From: Termitomyces sp. T153
Lineage: Eukaryota > Basidiomycota > Agaricomycetes > Agaricales > Lyophyllaceae
Direction: 5' to 3'
Assembly: GCA_018296165.2 (NCBI GenBank)
Contig: JACKQL020000160.1
Coordinates: 19,441 to 83,440 of the forward strand
DNA: 64,000 nt
Below the pieces are notes generated by a model. The model was not told where the DNA came from. It did not search any database and was given only the letters and a program-made list of their open reading frames with translations. The first letter of the stretch is position 1. The number at the start of each line of letters is the position of its first letter. Positions 1 to 12,471 of this stretch are shown here, piece by piece. The translations under genes and the position numbers were made by a program.

Positions 1-281
1 GGTCAAAGTCACATGGTGTTCATTTTCATTATATAGCTGGTAGTAATAGCTAGAAGGGAGCAGAAATTGAGGACAATGAAAAGGATACCTGGTCAGACCA
101 GATCACATGCCTGAGGGAGCAAAATTTAAAAGAACAAGGATACCCAGTCAGAGTAGGTCAAAGTCACATGGTGTTCATTCTCATTATATAACTAGTGGTA
201 ATAGCTGGAAGGGAGCAAAAATTGAGGGCAAGAAAAGGATACCCAGTCAGACCAGATCATGTGCCTAATAACCTTATCACA
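1..281. repeat. Two-unit tandem repeat, period about 155 bp
   Basis: The sequence starting at base 1 (GGTCAAAGTCACATGGTGTT) recurs at base 156 and stays similar to about base 280, giving one complete unit and most of a second. The units differ mainly by C/T and G/A transitions. There is no coding signal. It lies just outside the family C repeat copy and may continue to the left of the window. Bases 282-407 hold nothing recognisable. Confidence 0.75.
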
Positions 282-407
282 TGAAAGCAAAAATCAAGGA
301 CAAAACTTGGTAGTTAAACATGGAGTAAAGCCTTGGCTACTTCTTAGACCTCAGAACATCTTTTGTCCCACCAACCTGTAACACTTCTTCATCTGATCCC
401 TGCATGT

Positions 408-1559
408 TAATAAGACCCAATTGTTGCTGGGTACCATTTTCAGCATTTCTGATTGAACATCAGCTGACTAAAATATTACATGACCATGCACAAGTCACCA
501 TTTTCAGCATTTCTGATTGAATAGCAGCTGACTAGAATTCCACATGACCATGCACAAGTCACACCACTTCTCACATGCAGTCTAGCCCCAAGGTTTGGAA
601 CAATGCAGCCTTTGCATGAGATTTTAGCAACTATGAGACTTCTGGATCACAAGCTTCATCATGTGGAGTCTAGCCTTTGAATCTAGAACAATAAGGCCAA
701 GACCTTCATTAGTGATGATTGCTAGTGACATTACTTAGCAACAACAACACCTCCTCTCAAAAACAGATATATTAAAAGCCATGTGACCTCTTACTTATCA
801 TTTTTCTTATCTTGCTTACAAACATACCTGAATGGTGTTTACACTTTAGATATTGACATTAGGTATGCTCTTTTATTGTTACTGACATTTGTTATACATC
901 TTGTCAACATTGTGTATAAATACTTGCTTACCATACTGACATCCGGTATGTATCAGGAACACTTTGGCAGATGCTGTTGCTGGCAATGACTAATATTTCC
1001 TTTCTAACTACTATACCTATGAACAGTATAAATACTGTCTGTACATAGAGACAAAAAAAGAACAGAGTATTATTCCACTCATTAGTTCTCAGCTTACCAG
1101 CTTCAGATTTCTTATTGCTCTCTTTTGCCATTGCCAACAACTTAGCAACAAGTCTTGATGACCTTGTACTCAATCTAGCATGGGTGCCAACTGTGGGTAC
1201 CCTGAATGTTATTACAACTTAGTGATGCTAGCAACTACAACTAGCAACTAGTTTGTGTTTGTCCTCCAGTTCACATAAACTTCATTCCTTTCTTGTCCCC
1301 CACTCCCTTTCTATTCCTTAGTTCCTCTTTCCTAGTGACTCTTTTGTCTTTGTCCCTTTCTCCTTCTATTTCCAAGAGCAATAGCAACACTTTTCACTTG
1401 ACTCCTTATTCCCTTCACATCAATCAGCTCTTGCTTTCTAGGATGGTTACTGACTTGCCCCTGTTATTTTCCTATTGCCAGCTGCCCTATTTAGTTGCCA
1501 GTGTTTAGGTCTTTATTTTGGTTTCCTGCACAGCAGCTAGGCAGCATAGGACCACATCA
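408..1559 (+). repeat. LTR-like dispersed repeat, family C, copy 1
   Basis: This stretch aligns along its length with 32,591-33,709 in the same orientation. Shared landmarks are a block around 769-880 (ATTAAAAGCCATGTGACCTC), a TATA-like element near 1,024 (CAGTATAAATACTG) and the end block TTTGGTTTCCTGCACAGCAG near 1,520-1,545. Size, TATA and two direct copies suggest an LTR, but clear TG/CA ends, PBS and PPT were not found. A short internal duplication (about 434-560) is present only in this copy. It could be the 5' LTR of a large nested element or an independent solo LTR. The short open frames inside it are not conserved between copies. Confidence 0.55.
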
Positions 1560-4430
1560 ATGTACTCTCCTTGAAGAACACCAGGCATCTCTTGTGCTAC
1601 AGAGAACAATCCTACATTTTGGTCACTAACCACAATGCAAAGTACTTTGTCTTGCATTTTGTTGTACCTAACTGACTGACATTGGTCAATGCTATCCAAA
1701 TGAGCCAAGATGTCATTTTTATCACAATCCATTGCAAAGTTGTCTTCTAATTCACAACAATCATTCATTCTGTGAAAGCTCAATATTTTTAGTCCCCTTA
1801 GTCAATGTGCCTCTGTTGTCAGTAGGTTGTTGCAGGTGCATAGCTTGACAGTAGTGACAAAATCACTGGTTATAACCATGCAGCTTCCAGAGATGCCTAA
1901 TTTCAGCAGAATTAAAGTACTGCAGTGCAGTCACATTGAAGTGAAGATATTTGAATCAACAATGATCAATCCACCGGCACCTATGGTTGATTTTCACTCC
2001 TCTGTTGCAATGAATTATATTTTGTTTAATGAGATATATTGTGCATATCCTGAACTGACCTTTGGGAACCTCAACTTAGTTAACATGTGCACCAATTACT
2101 ACTCCTTCATGTCAATTTTCAAATGCAGTGATAAAATTTGTTGGGAGGGACTACCCTTTTGGGACATCCCTCAAATGACTGGGATGAATGGGCAAACCAT
2201 GTCTGCTGTATAGATCTGTTGTGCCCAGGAACATGTCAAAAGATGGATGATGGTTTTGGTTTTTGGTGCCATCTACCTACACTAACTGGGGAAAATTTTA
2301 ACATGCTGGACCATCCCCTAAATGCAACAAACATGACCTGCCACACCTTGAATAGACATAGACCCACATATACATTTACAATGGGGGCAGAGGATAAATA
2401 AAGTAAATAACCAATCACAGAAATTTAATTAGAATCATTGTATGTTAGTCACAATTATTGTATGAAAGGGGGAGAAACAAGTAGCAGGCAGTGTGACCAA
2501 GGAAGGTGCCCTTCACAGATGAAATTATGTAGTATTATGGAATTGTTACAAATAAAGAAATAATACACTGATCACCTCCATGTCATGAGGAGCAGCATGC
2601 ATGAAACAGAGCAAGGTCTGGTGCAGTGGTGTGATGGCCCATAGCAAAAAAATGGGTCCAATTTATGTGTGTCCTATTGCATCCTGTTTAACATGTTGAT
2701 GTCATGCACCAATTGTCTGTGATTATTAATGTCCATTGCAACTCTGTCCCTACACTGCTAACTTTTTTGTGCTTGTTAGCCACTGAAGACAAGTTCAAGC
2801 TTTGGTTGGTTGTGGGTGATTGCCTGCCAACTGCCTGTGAATTTTCAACTTACCACAGCACAGCTATAGATATTGTTGTTTATTTTCTCCTTATATTATT
2901 GGTTGGTTAGACATTCCTTGCTATGTACACAAATCAAAGCACACACTTTCAATCTAGTGTAGTTGCTAGTCATGTGTGATGGCTAGCCAGCAGTTAAAAG
3001 CCCCCATGTTAGACCAAGTGATCCAATGTTGCTAGGGTAAGATTTTTTTTACATGCATAAAACCAGGACATCAAATAGAAGACTGAGGCATTCTCAAAAT
3101 TGAAAGAAAACACCAGATGAGTCTGGAGATTATCCAATTTCCTTTGCTATGGGGCCAAACCCAGCAAGTGGATCCAGTGGTACTTCATCAATTTTGTGGA
3201 CAACCATAGGTGCATTGGCCACATGGTACAGGTTTATAAATTGGTCAGGCTTGTGAGAATGTGCCACTCTGTATCAGTGAAATAGGCCCATTTCATCAGG
3301 TTCAGTTTCAGAAATTCTGATTTGAGAAGGGGTGGCAATGAACTAGGGGCCCCAGGTTCAGCATGGCAATGCTTACTCTCACAAATGTCATCTAATTGAG
3401 CATATTCTGCTGCAAACTGTTAAAGTAGTGGTGGATCTGAAGGCAAAAAATCAATTAGGTGGAGTGGAGTTTTTTGAATTTGCTTCTGAGGTTGAGGAGA
3501 GGATTGAGGAGATGGGATTATGGGTGGATTTTCAACATTGCCATTTGTTATGTTGCTGTCAATAGGTTCACTAGTAATAAAATTGTTGTTGACCTACAAA
3601 ATTAAATCAAATTAGAATTGAATATTTGGTGAAGGTAATCACTGCAATTGCTTCATTACTTGGCCCAGCTTAAGATATGAGGCCTGTGCCAAGTTTGAGA
3701 GGTTTTTGATTTGGGCATTAAGGTTGATGCACCTTGACTTTGCAGTTTGTCTCAAAAGAATGGTTACAGTATAAACATATATACATTTAGAATTGCATGA
3801 GCATGACTTGAACTTGAAAATATTCCAAGTTCAAATTTTGTGATGTGTCACAAGGCACATGACTCTTTGGACTCTCATTCAGACATGTTTCATCATTATT
3901 GGTTCTCACTTGTCTCCCCTGTCACCATCATGTCATGCTGCCCACAAGATGTTGAGAGAGATGAGAAGGAAGAAACACTACACCAATTGATGCACTATAC
4001 ACTAGCAAATCAATTGGCACAAACACCAGCAAAAAACAAGAGACATTCTACAAAACTGCCAATCACCACCAAATTAAACATCACATCTATCACTCCTGCA
4101 ATTATTGTGTATTCTGCATGTTGAGTATATTGTGTCTTCTTTAAATTAACAATGGCTGAGTCAATATTTAGACCCAAAACTCTCTAAATGCTGTATCCCA
4201 GTGGAATGTACAAGACACAATATTTACAAATCTTGATTTTTATTACAATACACTCAACTTCTTTGGCCCATCAACCAATTGGTGGGCTCAAGAGACCCTG
4301 GTCTTCTGGAATAAGTGAGTTCTATTTATTATTTTTCACACCAATTAATGACTGCCTGTAGAATATTTTACAGTCAAGATGGCATGGTCCAAACAAAACA
4401 TAAGAAAGCTCCCCCCCCCACCAAAGTCTG
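1560..4430. other. CpG-depleted decayed sequence, no recognisable gene
   Basis: No conserved domain is recognisable on either strand. Open frames at 1,827-2,213 (+, 128 codons) and 3,840-4,124 (+) have no domain I know. Base composition and the near absence of CG match old transposon sequence. It follows the family C copy and may be the worn interior of that element or of an older insertion. Confidence 0.4.
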
Positions 4431-5580
4431 AAAGTGATATTGTGCACATCAAACAAGCTCAGCATAAAGAGCATCTGACTGAACTTGAATAACAACACCA
4501 ACAAAAAGAGTGCAAGGCTGAGCAATGAAAAGCAGTCCATGCCAATTGTCAAACCAAGCATGAGGTTAGTTGCTCTGAGGAGGACTTTAGATTGTTGAAG
4601 AAACATAGAATCAGATGCCACCATTACAATGAGAACACAATGAGCAACAATGACAGGCTGAGCTATGACATTGACAATGATGCTTGTTAGGCTGAATAGG
4701 AGACTGAAGGAGGTGAGTATGAGGACATCAAGGCAAGCAAGCATGCCAACACAGGCAAAGGCAAAGGTAAAGCTCAAGAGGAGTCTGATAATGATAATAA
4801 TGAGGAAGGATTGTATGAGCAGGAGCACAACTTGAGGTATTACAATGATGAAGACTCCAAAGACCAGGCAAATGATGACTCGAGGGAGGAAGAGGTTGAT
4901 CAGTTGGCAGAAGAGTACAATAATCTAGACGAGGATCAAAGCCATGATGGGAACCATGGCAATGATCATGATAGCCAACATTAAGGTAAAGATAAAGTTC
5001 ACAATCAGGCAACATGAGACAACAGCATGGATCAAGGTGGCAGCACACCTTGAGGCAGCAGCAATAGTTGAGAGGGCAGTGCAATTTGAGGTGGCAGCAC
5101 ACATTAAGGCAGCAGTGCAAGTCAAGAGAGCAGGACAATTCAAGGTGGCAGCACACCTCATAAGTAGTAGCACAAGTCAAGAGGGCAGTGCATCACAAGG
5201 CAGCAATGCAAAGTCAAGGCAGCAACAGTAGTTGAGATGATAGCACACGTGGAGAGGGCAGCACAAGTCAAGGTGGCAGCCAAGAACAAACTAGTACAGG
5301 TCAAGTGAAGACTTTGGAGCAGGGTGGTGGTGCAGGTTGAGGCAATACAACATTTTGGGCCAGAGGCAGGGGTCAAGGAAATACAGCATATCAGGCCAAG
5401 GGCAGGGGTCAAGACAGTGGCAAGGGTCAAGGCAGCAGGAAGGGTAAAGGCAGTGGCAAGGGTAAAGGCAGTGGCAAGAGTCAAGGCAGCAGGAAGGATA
5501 AAGGCAGTGGCAAGTGTCTCACTTGAAAATTTCTTGATGACTGGATGTTTCTCTTCTAACTGGACTGCTGACTGCTGACT
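4430..5580 (+). pseudogene. Decayed gene or transposon ORF with acidic segment and Gly/Ser/Arg-Lys-rich tail
   Basis: On the plus strand, about 4,600-4,980 reads as an acidic segment rich in Asp, Glu, Asn and His with few stops. From about 5,030 to 5,520 the same reading gives repeated Gly-Ser-Ser/Arg blocks, then Gly-Ser-Gly-Lys units, broken by TGA and TAA codons. Most of these stops are explained by CGA to TGA or CAA to TAA, so the tract was probably once open. I do not recognise the family. A zinc-knuckle or RGG-like tail is possible, but no Cys/His motif survives. The minus-strand open frames here (such as 4,728-5,180, Cys/Leu-rich) are shadows of the repeat. Confidence 0.4.
5030..5525 (+). 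repeat. Degenerate minisatellite of GGCAGC/AAGTCAAGG-type units
   Basis: Imperfect units of 12-30 bp built from GGCAGCACAAGTCAAGGTGGCA-like (5,030-5,300) and GGCAGTGGCAAGGGTAAA-like (5,400-5,520) words are arrayed in tandem. The array is in frame with the Gly/Ser-rich tail of the surrounding pseudogene. It is therefore most likely a coding repeat that decayed. Confidence 0.6.
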
Positions 5581-5727
5581 TCCTATGAAATGGACTACAC
5601 TGGACTGCTGACAAATGAGCTTACTCATAACTACAATGCTATATTTTATATTCTCTTGCTGTGCATTGCTTTGTTTTACAACTTATATTGGATTTTTATT
5701 TATGTACTTTTTTATTCATGTACTTTT

Positions 5728-6660
5728 TGCCATGACCTGTTTCTAGACTGCTCAATCTCTTCCCGAGCCACCCCACTTCCCTGGAGTTCACTCCCCCCCC
5801 CTTCTTCCAAACACCCCCTTGATTCAGCCAACCTTTGTTCACTCATAGTACCTGCCCTGGCTAACTCTAACACTTCTCTGGCAAACTCTGATGGCTCCCT
5901 GGCAAACCCTAACATGTTTCCTGCAGGCCCCAACACTTCCCCTTCACCTCCTATACCCCTGGAACCCCCCAATAGTGTTCCTGATCCTAGCATATGTCAC
6001 TGACTTGTCACTATGGCTTACCTGACCAAGTCTGAAACATAGAGTAGCATCTGTTACACTAGTCTTGATATTGCTGATAATCTTTTGTTACATTCATGTT
6101 CTGTTAAGTTTCCTGGTTTTGTTTTGTCTCTATTTCTATTCATTGTCTTGTTATAGTCTTGTGTCTTGTCTCAATTCTATTTATTCTCAACTTTACTCTG
6201 TCTTGTCTCATTTGCCTCAGTTTTCTTTATTGTTGCCTAAGTTCCTTTCAACTCTAACACTGTTACAAACTCTGTGCATATAGTATAACCCTCAAACATT
6301 CATAACTAACTCTGGACCTTGCCCTTTGCTTGGTCTCAAAACCCATCAATATTAATTGATCCCCCATCAATTTCCAGCCCTGCTCCCATCACTTGCATGG
6401 CCTTTGCTTGCCCTGCACCCTCTGTATTTGCCTCCAAACTTGTACCTGAGTCTTCCAAAAACTCAACCTTTCTTTGCATCTTGTCTTAGACTTCTATGGA
6501 CCACCTCAAACTTGCTCAGACCACTCTCCTTGGCTTACCATTACAAGTATCCAAAGTCCAGACCTCCTTAAAGTGCTAGGTTATAAGCACAGGACATCAT
6601 GTCTGCCTAGTAAGGACTTGCCCAGTTAAGCTGAGCCCTTGTGATCAGCAGAACCTAACA
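5728..6660 (+). mobile_element. Ty3/gypsy family A 5' LTR (fragment A5)
   Basis: The stretch aligns with the other family A LTRs (11,425-12,471; 21,461-22,504; 26,115-27,127; 28,893-29,963; 55,401-56,398). It begins TGCCATGACCTG (family consensus TGTCACAACCTG) and ends AACCTAACA (consensus GAACCTGACA). Its U5 block includes TAGACTTCTATGGACCACCT and TTATAAGCACAGGACATCAT. The transcript-start motif reads AGTCTTGATATTG near 6,061, one change from the family motif. At 933 bp it is shorter than the 1.0-1.07 kb of the other copies. It is followed directly by the primer site TAATATTAAGACT and gag. Confidence 0.85.
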
Positions 6661-7673
6661 TAATATTAAGACTCCCTCTTACCCTATTCTTAATGTCTGC
6701 ATACAATCCTGCATTCAACCCTATCAGCTATCCAACTGACATCTATGGAAGGCAAGTGCCCAAAAATTACTATGCCCTGTTCTATCTAGGTGCCTTCATA
6801 AATCAATACATTCATTGACATTGGACCCCCAATCAAAACCAGACATTCTATGCCCCTTCCATCAGCCAGGAGATACTCCTGGGCTGGTGCTGCCCCCCAA
6901 TGTTTGCCACTGATGGCATATACTCCTGCATATACCCTAGAGGATTTCCTGGAGCACCTCCAGCACCATCCAACTCCAACTATCTCCCACCTACTCACTA
7001 CTATGCTTACCCCATTCCCACTGTAGCCCCAACTCCTCTAGAACAACCAGATAATTATTTCCTCTCTTGACTACCATTTTATGCTCAAATCCCTCTCTCC
7101 TCTAGACAGCAATGAGTTGAAGCCTACATTCAGCAGCATGACAAAGTCCTTTGCTCTCTCTGCCTCTCCCTGGCAGAGTTTTCAAAACACATTTGCACTC
7201 TCCTTGTCAGCTTGGGTTACCACAACACCCCAGCAACCCCAGAGATTTGGGCAGATTGTCTCCTTGACTTCCATGAATGCTATTTACAAGAAACCCTCCC
7301 TAAGACCATGCAAGCCACTTTGGAAATTGATGCCAATCTTTAGAATGAGCTCCACATTCTGGTCAAAGAAATCCACACCAGGCCAAATCCCTGTCAGTTT
7401 GAAGATCCTCTGGACTCTGCCCACTCCTTTTATATGCAATGAGAAGAACCCACTGGAGCACAAAGCAAAGCTCTGCCCCCCATTCTCCATCAGCAAAAAG
7501 AGCTCAATATCATGTCCAACATTTTGAGGAACCTCAACCACACTAAAGAACTCTTCAACCAACTCACCACCCACACCTTAGCCCTCTCTGCTCATTCCAG
7601 AGCAAACTTCATCTCTAGTACCTTCCATACCTGGGACCAACCCACCATCCCCAAGCCCCATACTCAGAGGCTC
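6661..7673 (+). pseudogene. Family A gag, 5' part, interrupted (A5)
   Basis: After the primer site, an ATG near 6,694 opens the family A Gag N-terminal region, rich in Pro, Tyr, Asn and Gln. This matches the same region of A1 from 12,508. Frame changes and stops break it. A piece of the same region runs to about 7,670, where the family B LTR begins abruptly at 7,674 in the opposite orientation. The retrotransposon-gag domain, zinc knuckle and pol are missing here. Whether the missing part corresponds to A4 (27,128-29,963) is discussed in the findings. Confidence 0.75.
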
Positions 7674-8041
7674 TGTAAGGGTAACCTCTGGAGTGGCAAA
7701 TCTGAGTCATGCAGCTAGCAGAGGGGAATTCAAAGTATATTAGCAAGTATCCAAAGATACAAGTAGTAACTAATCACCTAGCAGAGGGAAAGCCAAAGAG
7801 AACAAGTCTAAGGATCCCCATTGCTTGGTGCAGTGCATCAGTGGGTGGCAGAGGCATGGGAGCACCTGCACAGAAGGCTGGAGCTACCTCTAACCCTAGG
7901 AAGTTGATCAGTGAGGTAATACAGAAAGTTCTATGGGTTTCTAGAGATCTCTAGGATTCTGGAATGAGCCCCAAAGATGTCAAACAAGCTGCAGAGATGC
8001 TAGAACAAGTTGCAGAGGTTAGAAATGGAAGTCCCCTGACA
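7674..8041 (-). mobile_element. Ty3/gypsy family B 3' LTR (element B1)
   Basis: Read on the minus strand, this LTR starts TGTCAGGGGAC and ends GGTTACCCTTACA, giving TG...CA ends. It aligns with the family B LTR at 49,055-49,474 and with the solo LTR at 10,652-11,209. The adjoining minus-strand sequence GAGGGGGGTTGA (8,042-8,053) is a plausible polypurine tract, which identifies this as the 3' LTR of the minus-strand pol that follows. It is short (368 bp) and CpG-poor. Confidence 0.8.
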
Positions 8042-11000
8042 TCAACCCCCCTCTAGCATGTGGTGTCTCAATATGCAAGGTAGAAAAAGTCCCTGATTGC
8101 TCTGTTTACTGGTGAAATAGAATAGATCTCTTGTATGGCATGTGCAGTATCTGAGTGCTTCTTGTGGAACTCCTTGATGAGCCCTGGAGCATGTACATTC
8201 TCCCATGATTCCCAGAAGATGTTCTCAATCCCATAGCCCTTCCACTTTACCTTGTATTGTAGTTGTTGCTAAATAAATAATTATCCAGGATTTCCTCCAC
8301 TTCATACTCCTCATTGCTGTTGACCATCACTAGAAGTAGCAGGGGTGGTAGACATCATCCTGGAATAGGATTTCTTGGGGCTGGAGTTGATTTGACCACA
8401 TTGAATACTGGATGAAGCTGGCGCATCCCTGCAAAGAGCCAGAATTGGTAGGCTAGGGGCTCTATCTGTTGTTCCACCATGAAAGGTCCTAGTTGGCAGT
8501 GCAACAGCTTTTTTAAAGGTTAAATAGTCATAATGTCAGAAGCATCCAGGTAGACTCAATTCCCAGGCTAGTATTTGTGCTCTAAGGTCCTTCTATAGTC
8601 ATAGTATTATGCTATGTTGTCCTTTGCCTTTGATAGAACTGCTCAGGCCTTCTTCTGTGACTTCTTCATCCAGTACACAAACTTGTTTTCTGCTTCATTC
8701 TCTAAGAGTGGGGCCTGGGGTTCAGAGCCCATGCACAGGTATTGTCCAGTATTGAGGAAGAATGGGGAAAATTGGGTGGAAGCATGAACATGGTTGTTGT
8801 ATTGGAACTCAGTGTCAGGGAGGAGTCTGTCCCAGTCATCCTAGTGCTTATTGCAGAAGAGGCAGAGGTACTACTCCAACTCCTGGTTTATGTGCTCAGT
8901 CTGGCTATCAGACTGTGGGTGGTAGGTGGTGAAGGTGTGTAGCTTCATGCTGAGTTGTCAGTAGAGTTTCCTGGTGAAGTCTACTATAAATTGCAGCCTC
9001 CAGTTAGAGATGTAGGTGTTAGAGAGGCTGTAGAGCTTCCAGATATTCCTCTGGTACAGGTTTGCAGCATTCATGGTAGAGCAGGTGATGTGAGTTGGAA
9101 TGAAGTGTGCTTGCTTGCTATTCAAGTCCACCACTACCATGATTGTGTTGTAATCATGGGCATTGAGGAGCCTTACAATGAAGTTCACAGAAGCAATGCT
9201 CCATTGCTCTGCAGGCACAGGCAACAGGTGTAGCTGTCCAGAGAGGAGGTGGTGCTAGGGCTTGGTTCAGAGACAGAGATTGCATGTACTAGTGTAAGAC
9301 CCTATATACTAAGACATCTGGGGCCACCAGTAATTCTACAATACCAGCTCCAATGTTTTCCATTGTCTAGGATGCCCAGCAATGTGGGAGTCATGGTGTT
9401 GCTCTACAATCCTCTGGTGGAGCTCTGGAATGTTAGGCACATAGATACAATTCAAGAAGGTCAAGACTCCATTCCAAAGGGCCCATTTGTCTGCACAGAC
9501 TGATTTGGCACCCATGGTATGTCCCAACTTTATTGCCCAAGCTGCCTAAGCAATGAGCTCTTCCTGCTGCCAGTCCTGGTTGCTTTGCTAGATGTTCTGG
9601 AGGATGTCTACCTCTGCTCCCTTCATAGCTAGAGCTTCCATAGCTTGGATTGCAAACAGTTTGGGCTGGAGGAGCATGATGTTGCTATTGTCCTCTCTTT
9701 TAGTGCTGTAGTCTGCTCTCCAGGACAGGGTGTCTGGTTTTCCCATACTCTGGCTAGGCTTGTGGTGCAGCGAGAAGTCAAAATTGGCTAAGTAGAGGGA
9801 CTATCAGACCTGTTGGTAGTTGAGGTTCTTGGCTGTTCAGAAGTATTTGAGGTTCTTATGATCTGTCCAGACCTCAAACTTATACTGCACACCTTCTAGG
9901 AAGTGCCGCCACTCCTCAAACAACCAGATAATGGTTGGTATCTCCTTGTCATGGATCTCATAGTTCCACTCTACTACATTCAGAATCTTGGAGTAGAAGG
10001 CCACCAGATGCCACTTTCCATCCTCTAGGGACTGCTGTGAAAGAACAGCCCTAGTAGCAAAGTCAGAGCTGTTAGCTTCTATCCAGAAAGGGGAGTTATC
10101 ATCTGGGAAGAGGAGAACAGGTCCTGAGGTCACAGTGTGCTTGAGGGCAGCAAAGGCCATTTGCTCCAGGGGCTCCCAACTCTATGTGATGTCCTTCCTA
10201 TTAAGGTTAAACAGCAGGCAGACATGATGCAAGAAGTCCTAGATGAATCTCCAGTAAAAGTTTGCAAAACCTAGGAACACTTGCACCTCCTTCTTGTTCT
10301 TGGGCTCTGGCCACTCCACCACCCTAGCTACCTTCACTAGGTCCATCTCTGCAGCTCTATGCAAGATGATCAGACTAAGATACTCAATCTGAGTCTGCTC
10401 AAACTTGCACTTCTCTAGTTTGAAATAGAGCTAGTGCTGGTGGAGGCATTCCAAGATGAGGTGGGTGATGTGGTAGTGCTCTTCCAGTGTTTTAATGTAG
10501 CTGAGAATGTTGTCGAGGTATACACACACTACACCTTCTGCAATAAGGTCTTAGAAAATGTTGTTCATTATTGTCTGGAAAGTGGCTGGGCTGTTGGTGA
10601 GTCCAAAGAATATAAAGAGAGGTTCAAATAGTCCCCAGTTGGTCTAGAAGGTGTAAGGGCAACCTCTGGAGGGTGTGGCTCAATTACACAACTAGCAGAG
10701 GGAGATCCAAAGTCTATCCAGTATCTATAAGAAGTTCTAGAGTGCTAGCTACTCACCTGGCAGAGAGAGATTCAAAGAGAACAAGTCTAAGCATTACTAA
10801 TGCCAGTATTTAGAAAATTTACTCTAGAGCTTCTGGAAACAATACCCAACAACAACCAAATCCAGAGTCCAATTAAAAAGTGAGAATCCATTGTAAATGG
10901 TCTTGATCTCCAGACTACCTGCACATGACCACATACCAATACAACCGAAAGATAGCCCTTGCTCAAAAGTACTTATGGTCCAAAGATGGGAGGCTTACAA

Positions 11001-11424
11001 TGAGTGTTAGGCCCAGAATACAGCAAACAATCCAGGAGTCTAGTAAGAGGCCATATGGAAGGAGCAACACTTGTTGGAATTATGGACAGAGGACCAGTGC
11101 AGCCTGAGGGCTAGAGCTGGGACCAGCAGATAGGAAAAACAGAGGAGAATAAAGGAAAAGCATAAGGAGGGAGGGAGAAGAGCATAGAGGGGGCTCAGAA
11201 ATTCTCTAATAGAAGGTGGCCTTCTATTTGTCTTCCTCCTAGATATGTATATTGTTGTAGCCCCACTGGACATCCAGTTTAGTGAAGTATCATGCACTCC
11301 AGAGGTTGATGATGAGCTTGGAGATGAGGAGGAGGGGGTAGCAGTTCTTCACAGTCATGGTGTTGAGAATCTGGTAATCCTGAACTAGTCAGAGCAAGCC
11401 ATCATTCTTCTTGATGAAGAAGAC
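8042..11424 (-). pseudogene. Family B pol remnant: RT, RNase H, integrase, chromodomain (B1)
   Basis: Read from 11,424 downward. Reverse transcriptase runs about 11,424-11,217 and, after the solo LTR, 10,644-10,300, with the conserved VFFIKKND block and a YLDN form of the YxDD motif. RNase H is at about 10,160-9,700 with the SSDFATRAVLSQQ block. The integrase zinc-binding region (HHDSHIAGH) is at about 9,450-9,340, and the integrase core with the IVRLLNAHDYNTIMVVVDLN block at about 9,224-8,958. A worn chromodomain (EEYEVEEILDN) lies near 8,310-8,200. Many stops and frameshifts make it non-functional. Gag and protease are absent. At 11,424 it is cut by element A1. Confidence 0.85.
10645..11216 (-). 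mobile_element. Solo LTR inserted in family B reverse transcriptase, with TAGAAGG target duplication
   Basis: The insert 10,652-11,209 interrupts the RT reading between the aligned equivalents of KATF and NWGLFEP. It is flanked by TAGAAGG at 10,645-10,651 and 11,210-11,216. Read on the minus strand it ends in GGTTGCCCTTACA, as the family B LTRs do, and shares U3 and U5 blocks with the 49,055-49,474 LTR. No internal domain or second LTR is present, so it is a solo LTR left by LTR-LTR recombination. The exact duplication may be 5 bp within the 7-bp match. Confidence 0.75.
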
Positions 11425-12471
11425 TGTCACAATCCACTCCCACACCTCTGGACCTCCCTCCAGGTCACCCTGCTTTCCTGGAGCACTTCCCAATGCTCTT
11501 CCAACTCACTCTAACCTTTGTTGACCTATAGAACCCACCCTGGCTAACTCTGATGTTGCCTCAGCAAACTCTGATGACTCTCTAGCAAACTCCAATACAT
11601 CCTTTGTGGGCCTCCTCAGCTCCCCCTCTTGCTGACAAGGCCCCCAAGCCCCTCCAACACTTCTTCTAGCTCAGATGCACATCCTTGAACCTCCTCCACA
11701 AACTATGCAACCCCTCCAGAGTTCCCCAACAACTGCAGGATGGACTGCATCCTCATTAGAATATCACTATGGCCCACTCTCCAATCAGAACCAACACCTG
11801 TCCACTCTATGCAGCTCCAACAAGCTCCATCATTGCAACCTTGACCACTAGAGAAGGTCCAGTAGTCAGTATATAAAGGTGTAGAGTAGCATTGGTTACC
11901 TTAGTCTTGATATTACATTAACTGGTTACTTGTGTCTCACGTTTCTTTCTGTTCTGTTTCCATTTCTATCTTTAGCCTTGAATCTATTTATTTTCTCAGT
12001 CCCATCTCATTTTGTCTCTGTTTTGCCTTGACTGTCTTTAGTTCCTTTGTTTTTCAAAGTCTCTTTCATCTTCAACATCATTACAAACTCCACACACATG
12101 CTATGACCTTCAAACATTCTTACAACAACTCCAGACCTGGCTCCTCATTTGGCCCTAAAACCCATCAGTCTTGATTGACCCCCTCCATCAAACTCTGGCT
12201 CTGCTCCCATCACTTGCAAAGCCTCTGCTTACTCTGCAGTCTATTTGTGCACCTACAAACTTGTTTCTAATGCCTGCCTAAGCCCAATGTTTGATATACT
12301 TGGTCTTAGACTTCTCCAGACCATTCCAGACTTACTTGGACCACTTTCCTTGGCTTCCTCTTGCAGGTCCCTATAGTCTGCACTACTCCCAGGATGCTAG
12401 GTTATAAGCATGTCTGCTTAGTAAGGACTTGCCCAGTGTAGCTGAGCCCCTGTAGTCAGCAGAACCTGACA
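11425..12471 (+). mobile_element. 5' LTR of element A1
   Basis: The LTR starts TGTCACAATCC and ends AGAACCTGACA. Terminal TGTCA and TGACA form a short inverted repeat. It contains TATATAAA at 11,870-11,877 and the motif AGTCTTGATATTA at 11,903-11,915. CT-rich sequence follows, as is common downstream of fungal start sites. Confidence 0.9.
11870..11915 (+). promoter_or_regulatory. LTR core promoter with predicted self-primer segment
   Basis: TATATAAA (11,870-11,877) is followed, 33 nt after its first base, by AGTCTTGATATTA (11,903-11,915). That is the usual distance from TATA box to start site, so this 13-mer would be at or near the 5' end of the element RNA. It is the exact reverse complement of the 13 nt right after the LTR (12,472-12,484). 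The same TATA-to-13-mer layout occurs in the A1 3' LTR, A2, A4 and the young LTR at 55,401-56,398. Confidence 0.75.

Noticed and set aside
5030..5525. Possible CRISPR array
   Set aside because: Units are short, variable and contiguous without unique spacers, and the DNA is eukaryotic.
4322..5628. Minus-strand open frames of 150-168 codons, Leu/Cys-rich, resembling membrane or Cys-repeat proteins
   Set aside because: They are complements of a plus-strand purine-rich coding repeat. Their composition follows from the repeat and no conserved motif is present.
8742..9503. Plus-strand open frames over the family B integrase
   Set aside because: They are shadows. The minus strand carries the recognisable integrase motifs.
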